From positions 1 to 8,625 of the forward strand of contig JAKANG010000030.1 in NCBI GenBank assembly GCA_021812505.1: a stretch of 8,625 bases of DNA. Reading direction: 5' to 3'. Below are positions 6,965 through 8,625 of the stretch, piece by piece. Each line of letters begins with the position of its first letter. Positions within the stretch are counted from its first letter, which is position 1. The notes beneath the pieces are model-generated. The model worked only from the letters and a program-made list of their open reading frames with translations, was not told the DNA's origin and did no database searches. Position numbers and translations under genes: made by a program. The stretch comes from Pseudomonadota bacterium. GTDB lineage: Bacteria; Pseudomonadota; Alphaproteobacteria; Rhizobiales; Beijerinckiaceae.

Positions 6965-6986
6965 AATGAAAACTTTACATTTCATT
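6965..6986. repeat. Inverted repeat AATGAAA-N8-TTTCATT
   Basis: AATGAAA (6965-6971) and TTTCATT (6980-6986) are perfect inverted copies 8 bases apart, in the middle of the divergent intergenic region. The arm-to-arm centre spacing of 15 bases suits a dimeric helix-turn-helix regulator, and the neighbouring winged-helix protein is one candidate. AT-rich sequence makes chance dyads more likely. Confidence 0.4.
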
Positions 6987-6994
6987 ACGGATGA

Positions 6995-7018
6995 TTAACA
7001 CTCTTAATCGTAATTTAA
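6995..7018 (+). promoter_or_regulatory. Candidate CtrA-binding site (TTAA-N7-TTAA)
   Basis: TTAA at 7004-7007 and 7015-7018 are separated by exactly 7 bases, which matches the consensus for the alphaproteobacterial cell-cycle regulator CtrA. A third TTAA lies at 6995-6998. The site is 55 bases upstream of the ATG at 7073, a distance that would suit an activator overlapping the -35 region. The match is seen; binding by CtrA is inferred, and local AT-richness raises the chance rate. Confidence 0.45.
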
Positions 7019-7072
7019 TTCTTCTTATTGAAAAATTTACACATTCGCCGATCTACAACCGGAGGGCCAAGA

Positions 7073-7369
7073 ATGAAAAATGTGCGGTGGTTCGGCGCCA
7101 GGGCCGCGACGGAGCGAGGGGAACATCTCGTCCAGTCCTTCTTCCGTTTCGTGGGGCTCTCCCGCGCCGCCGCGCCTTCCTCGCCGGTGTCGGGCGAAGA
7201 AGACGGCGGGGCCGCCGCGAGTTGGACCGCCCGCCTCCACAGGGGCGACGATTTGCCGCCCTGCCGGCTCTCCATTCTGATCGGCGCCGATTCCTGCGCC
7301 CCCATGCGTCTGGAAGCCTATCGCGGCGCGCCTGAATCAGGCGCCCGGGCCTCGGCGGCCAGGCGCTGA
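7073..7369 (+). CDS. Small hypothetical protein, 98 aa
   Basis: I do not recognise this protein. It starts MKNVRWFGARAATERGEH and contains an amphipathic stretch, LVQSFFRFVGLSRAA (about 19-33). A Ser/Pro/Gly/Ala-rich low-complexity linker follows (about 34-50), then a segment with two cysteines, LPPCRLSILIGADSC (about 61-75), and an Arg/Ala-rich tail. There is no signal peptide or clear membrane helix. ATG 7073 is preferred to the in-frame ATG at 7028 because GGAGGG (7061-7066) lies 6 bases before it, one of the strongest ribosome binding sites in the window. A candidate CtrA site and an AT-rich upstream region also support a real transcription unit. The evidence for coding is the ribosome site and the open frame only, so it could be a non-conserved or spurious ORF. 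dksA follows 118 bases downstream with its own promoter-like element. Confidence 0.55.
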   Translation: MKNVRWFGARAATERGEHLVQSFFRFVGLSRAAAPSSPVSGEEDGGAAASWTARLHRGDDLPPCRLSILIGADSCAPMRLEAYRGAPESGARASAARR

Positions 7370-7426
7370 GCCAAGCCAATCGAAAGGGGGCTCCGACTGA
7401 AATCGCGCCAAGGAGCGCGCGCCGGA

Positions 7427-7455
7427 TTGTGGAGTTCACGCCAGCGCTATATATA
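7427..7455 (+). promoter_or_regulatory. dksA: Probable dksA promoter
   Basis: TTGTGG (7427-7432) and TATAGG (7450-7455) lie 17 bases apart, an acceptable housekeeping -35/-10 pair. The -10 sits in a longer GCTATATATAGG run, so CTATAT at 7447-7452 is an alternative. The start of transcription would fall near 7462, giving a leader of about 25 bases before the dksA ATG at 7488. Confidence 0.6.
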
Positions 7456-7487
7456 GGCCGCGAAATTCGTTGGGGAGAATTGGAATC

Positions 7488-7907
7488 ATGGCCCCGGCCA
7501 ATGACACGAATACTTACCGCCCGACTGAAGACGAGCCTTTCATGAATGAGCGGCAGCGCGAATATTTCCGCCGCAAGTTATTGAAATGGAAAGATGAAAT
7601 CCTGCAGGAAGCCCGCGAGACCCTCGCAACCCTGCAGGCCGAGAGCGAAAACCACGCGGACATCGCCGACCGCGCCTCGTCGGAAACCGACCGCGCTATC
7701 GAATTGCGCGCCCGCGACCGGCAGCGCAAGCTGATCTCCAAGATCGACGCGGCCATCGGCCGGATCGATGACGGAACCTATGGCTATTGCGAGGAAACCG
7801 GCGACCCGATCTCGCTGAAGCGCCTCGACGCGCGGCCCATCGCGACCCTGTCGATCGAGGCCCAGGAGCGCCACGAACGCCGCGAGCGCGTCTACCGCGA
7901 CGATTAA
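7488..7907 (+). CDS. dksA: RNA polymerase-binding transcription factor DksA, single-cysteine type
   Basis: A 139-aa DksA, which enters the RNA polymerase secondary channel and with ppGpp represses rRNA promoters and activates amino-acid promoters. Residues about 20-95 form the long coiled coil; its tip carries ADIADRASSE with the conserved D-x-x-D-x-A (D58, D61, A63). The C-terminal zinc-finger region reads YGYCEETGDPISLKRLDARP, then ATLSIEAQ. Of the four cysteines of E. coli DksA only the first (C101) remains; the others are T104, S122 and A125, so zinc binding of the classical kind is not expected. Cys-poor DksA proteins are known (for example Pseudomonas DksA2) and this form appears usual in alphaproteobacteria. 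ATG 7488 is preferred to an in-frame TTG at 7470, because GGGGAG (7472-7477) lies about 10 bases upstream. It has its own promoter and terminator. Confidence 0.95.
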   Translation: MAPANDTNTYRPTEDEPFMNERQREYFRRKLLKWKDEILQEARETLATLQAESENHADIADRASSETDRAIELRARDRQRKLISKIDAAIGRIDDGTYGYCEETGDPISLKRLDARPIATLSIEAQERHERRERVYRDD

Positions 7908-7937
7908 CCGCCCGAAGACGCACCGCCGAATTTATAA

Positions 7938-7975
7938 AGGCGCGAAAGGCTTAGCCTTTCGCGCCTGATTTTTTT
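7938..7975 (+). terminator. dksA: Intrinsic terminator after dksA
   Basis: GGCGCGAAAGGC (7939-7950) pairs perfectly with GCCTTTCGCGCC (7954-7965), and A7938-T7966 can extend it to 13 bp. The loop is TTA and a run of seven Ts follows at 7969-7975. It begins 31 bases after the dksA stop and separates dksA from the convergent gene ending at 7991. Confidence 0.93.
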
Positions 7976-7990
7976 GCGACTTCGGCGCCT

Positions 7991-8625
7991 TTATTTGTTC
8001 AGAGGCCGCCCGAGCAACTTGGCCATCTCCTCTTCCAAGGACTCCAGCGGCTCGAAATCGATGTCGATCTTGTCTTTGGCGAGCGGCGACGGCGCCGGGA
8101 CGATCGTTTCAGCCGCGGGCGCCGGTTTGACCTCAGGCGCGGGCATGGCTTCGGGAGTCGGCTCCTGCGCGAAAGGCGGCAACGGCGGAAGAGGCGAGGC
8201 GGTCGCCGCCTCGATCGTCGCGGGCGGATTTTCGACCGGAGCGGCGGGCGTTTCCACCACGGGCTCGGCCGGCGGCGTAGGCGGGACGCGGCGGGCAAAA
8301 GGCGGCGCCACGAAACGCGGCTTCGGGGGCTGATCGCCCGCGCCGGCCGGCGTGAAGCGCGGCGGCGGGAAGGCCGGCGGCTTGGACGGCCCGACGCGCG
8401 GCGGCAGCGGGAAACGCGGCGGCGGACGGTCTTGCGGCGGCTGGAGCGCAGCAGGCGGCGGAGGCGAAGCCAAGGGCGCCTCGGGCGCCGCAGCCGACGG
8501 GGGCGCGATTTCGTGCGGCGGCTCCGCGAAGAATGGCGGCGGAGCCGGGGGCGGCGCCACAGGCATTGAAGCGACAGGAATCGGCGCCGCAGGGATCGGG
8601 GCGCTCGGCGCCAGCGGATGCTGCG
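7991..8625 (-). CDS. Proline-rich protein, C-terminal part; probably FliO-like flagellar biosynthesis protein
   Basis: At least 210 codons of a gene whose start lies beyond the right edge; the frame stays open to base 8625, so the ATG at 8566 is only an internal Met. The visible part is an extended, low-complexity region very rich in Pro, Ala and Glu, with repeated PPPRF-type units (PPPRFPLPPRVG, FPPPRFTPAG). It ends in a short conserved-looking segment, DKIDIDFEPLESLEEEMAKL followed by LGRPLNK. Rhizobial proteins annotated as FliO-like (a short N-terminal membrane segment, a small domain, a long Pro-rich linker and a C-terminal LEEEMAxLLGRP motif) match this layout, and some lie near dksA. 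That identification rests on memory of the C-terminal motif, and the diagnostic membrane segment is outside the window. No flagellar gene is otherwise visible here. Confidence 0.6.
   Translation of the reverse strand, partial: QHPLAPSAPIPAAPIPVASMPVAPPPAPPPFFAEPPHEIAPPSAAAPEAPLASPPPPAALQPPQDRPPPRFPLPPRVGPSKPPAFPPPRFTPAGAGDQPPKPRFVAPPFARRVPPTPPAEPVVETPAAPVENPPATIEAATASPLPPLPPFAQEPTPEAMPAPEVKPAPAAETIVPAPSPLAKDKIDIDFEPLESLEEEMAKLLGRPLNK

Noticed and set aside
6991..7335. Plus-strand frame beginning MINTLNRNLI in the intergenic region
   Set aside because: No ribosome site at its start, and it overlaps the better-supported frame at 7073; the later part is Arg-rich shadow sequence.

Overview
The window is GC-rich chromosomal DNA from an alphaproteobacterium, most likely of the order Hyphomicrobiales (Rhizobiales). 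This is inferred from the eukaryote-like homodimeric NADP-isocitrate dehydrogenase, the ChrR-type anti-sigma factor with its ECF sigma factor, a DksA that keeps only one of the four zinc-finger cysteines, Bpt encoded beside an RDD membrane protein, and TTG starts backed by strong Shine-Dalgarno (SD) sequences. A methylotroph or phototroph of the Beijerinckiaceae/Methylocystaceae type would fit, but the sequence does not prove it.

Left block (1-2311, + strand): the 3' end of hemB (porphobilinogen synthase, heme synthesis), a GNAT acetyltransferase, an RDD-family membrane protein and bpt (leucyl/aspartyl-type N-end-rule transferase), co-directional and probably at least partly co-transcribed. 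It meets a minus-strand block (2388-4822) holding trmJ (tRNA 2'-O-methyltransferase), a group-IV (ECF) sigma factor and its zinc-binding ChrR anti-sigma factor. The sigma and anti-sigma genes overlap by 4 bases (ATGA), a compact regulatory pair of the kind that answers singlet oxygen or organic peroxides.

Centre (4823-6363): trmJ and icd diverge from a 277-bp intergenic region that holds an imperfect direct repeat, a weak -10 element and two dyads in the icd leader. icd encodes a complete NADP-isocitrate dehydrogenase and ends at a strong intrinsic terminator, which also sits at the end of the convergent minus-strand gene.

Right block (6389-8625): an unrecognised 155-aa protein with a probable C-terminal winged helix (minus strand) diverges from an unrecognised 98-aa protein (+ strand). 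Between them lies a notably AT-rich 216-bp island with several dyads and a TTAA-N7-TTAA arrangement that matches the CtrA consensus. Then come dksA with its own promoter and terminator, and the convergent 3' part of a proline-rich gene, probably a FliO-like flagellar protein, which runs off the right edge.

Most of the window is ordinary housekeeping sequence. I saw no mobile element, CRISPR array, tRNA or rRNA, and no clear new multi-gene system. The best leads are the AT-rich divergent regulatory region with its two orphan genes, the uncertain start and leader of the sigma factor, and the GNAT hairpin that covers its ribosome binding site.
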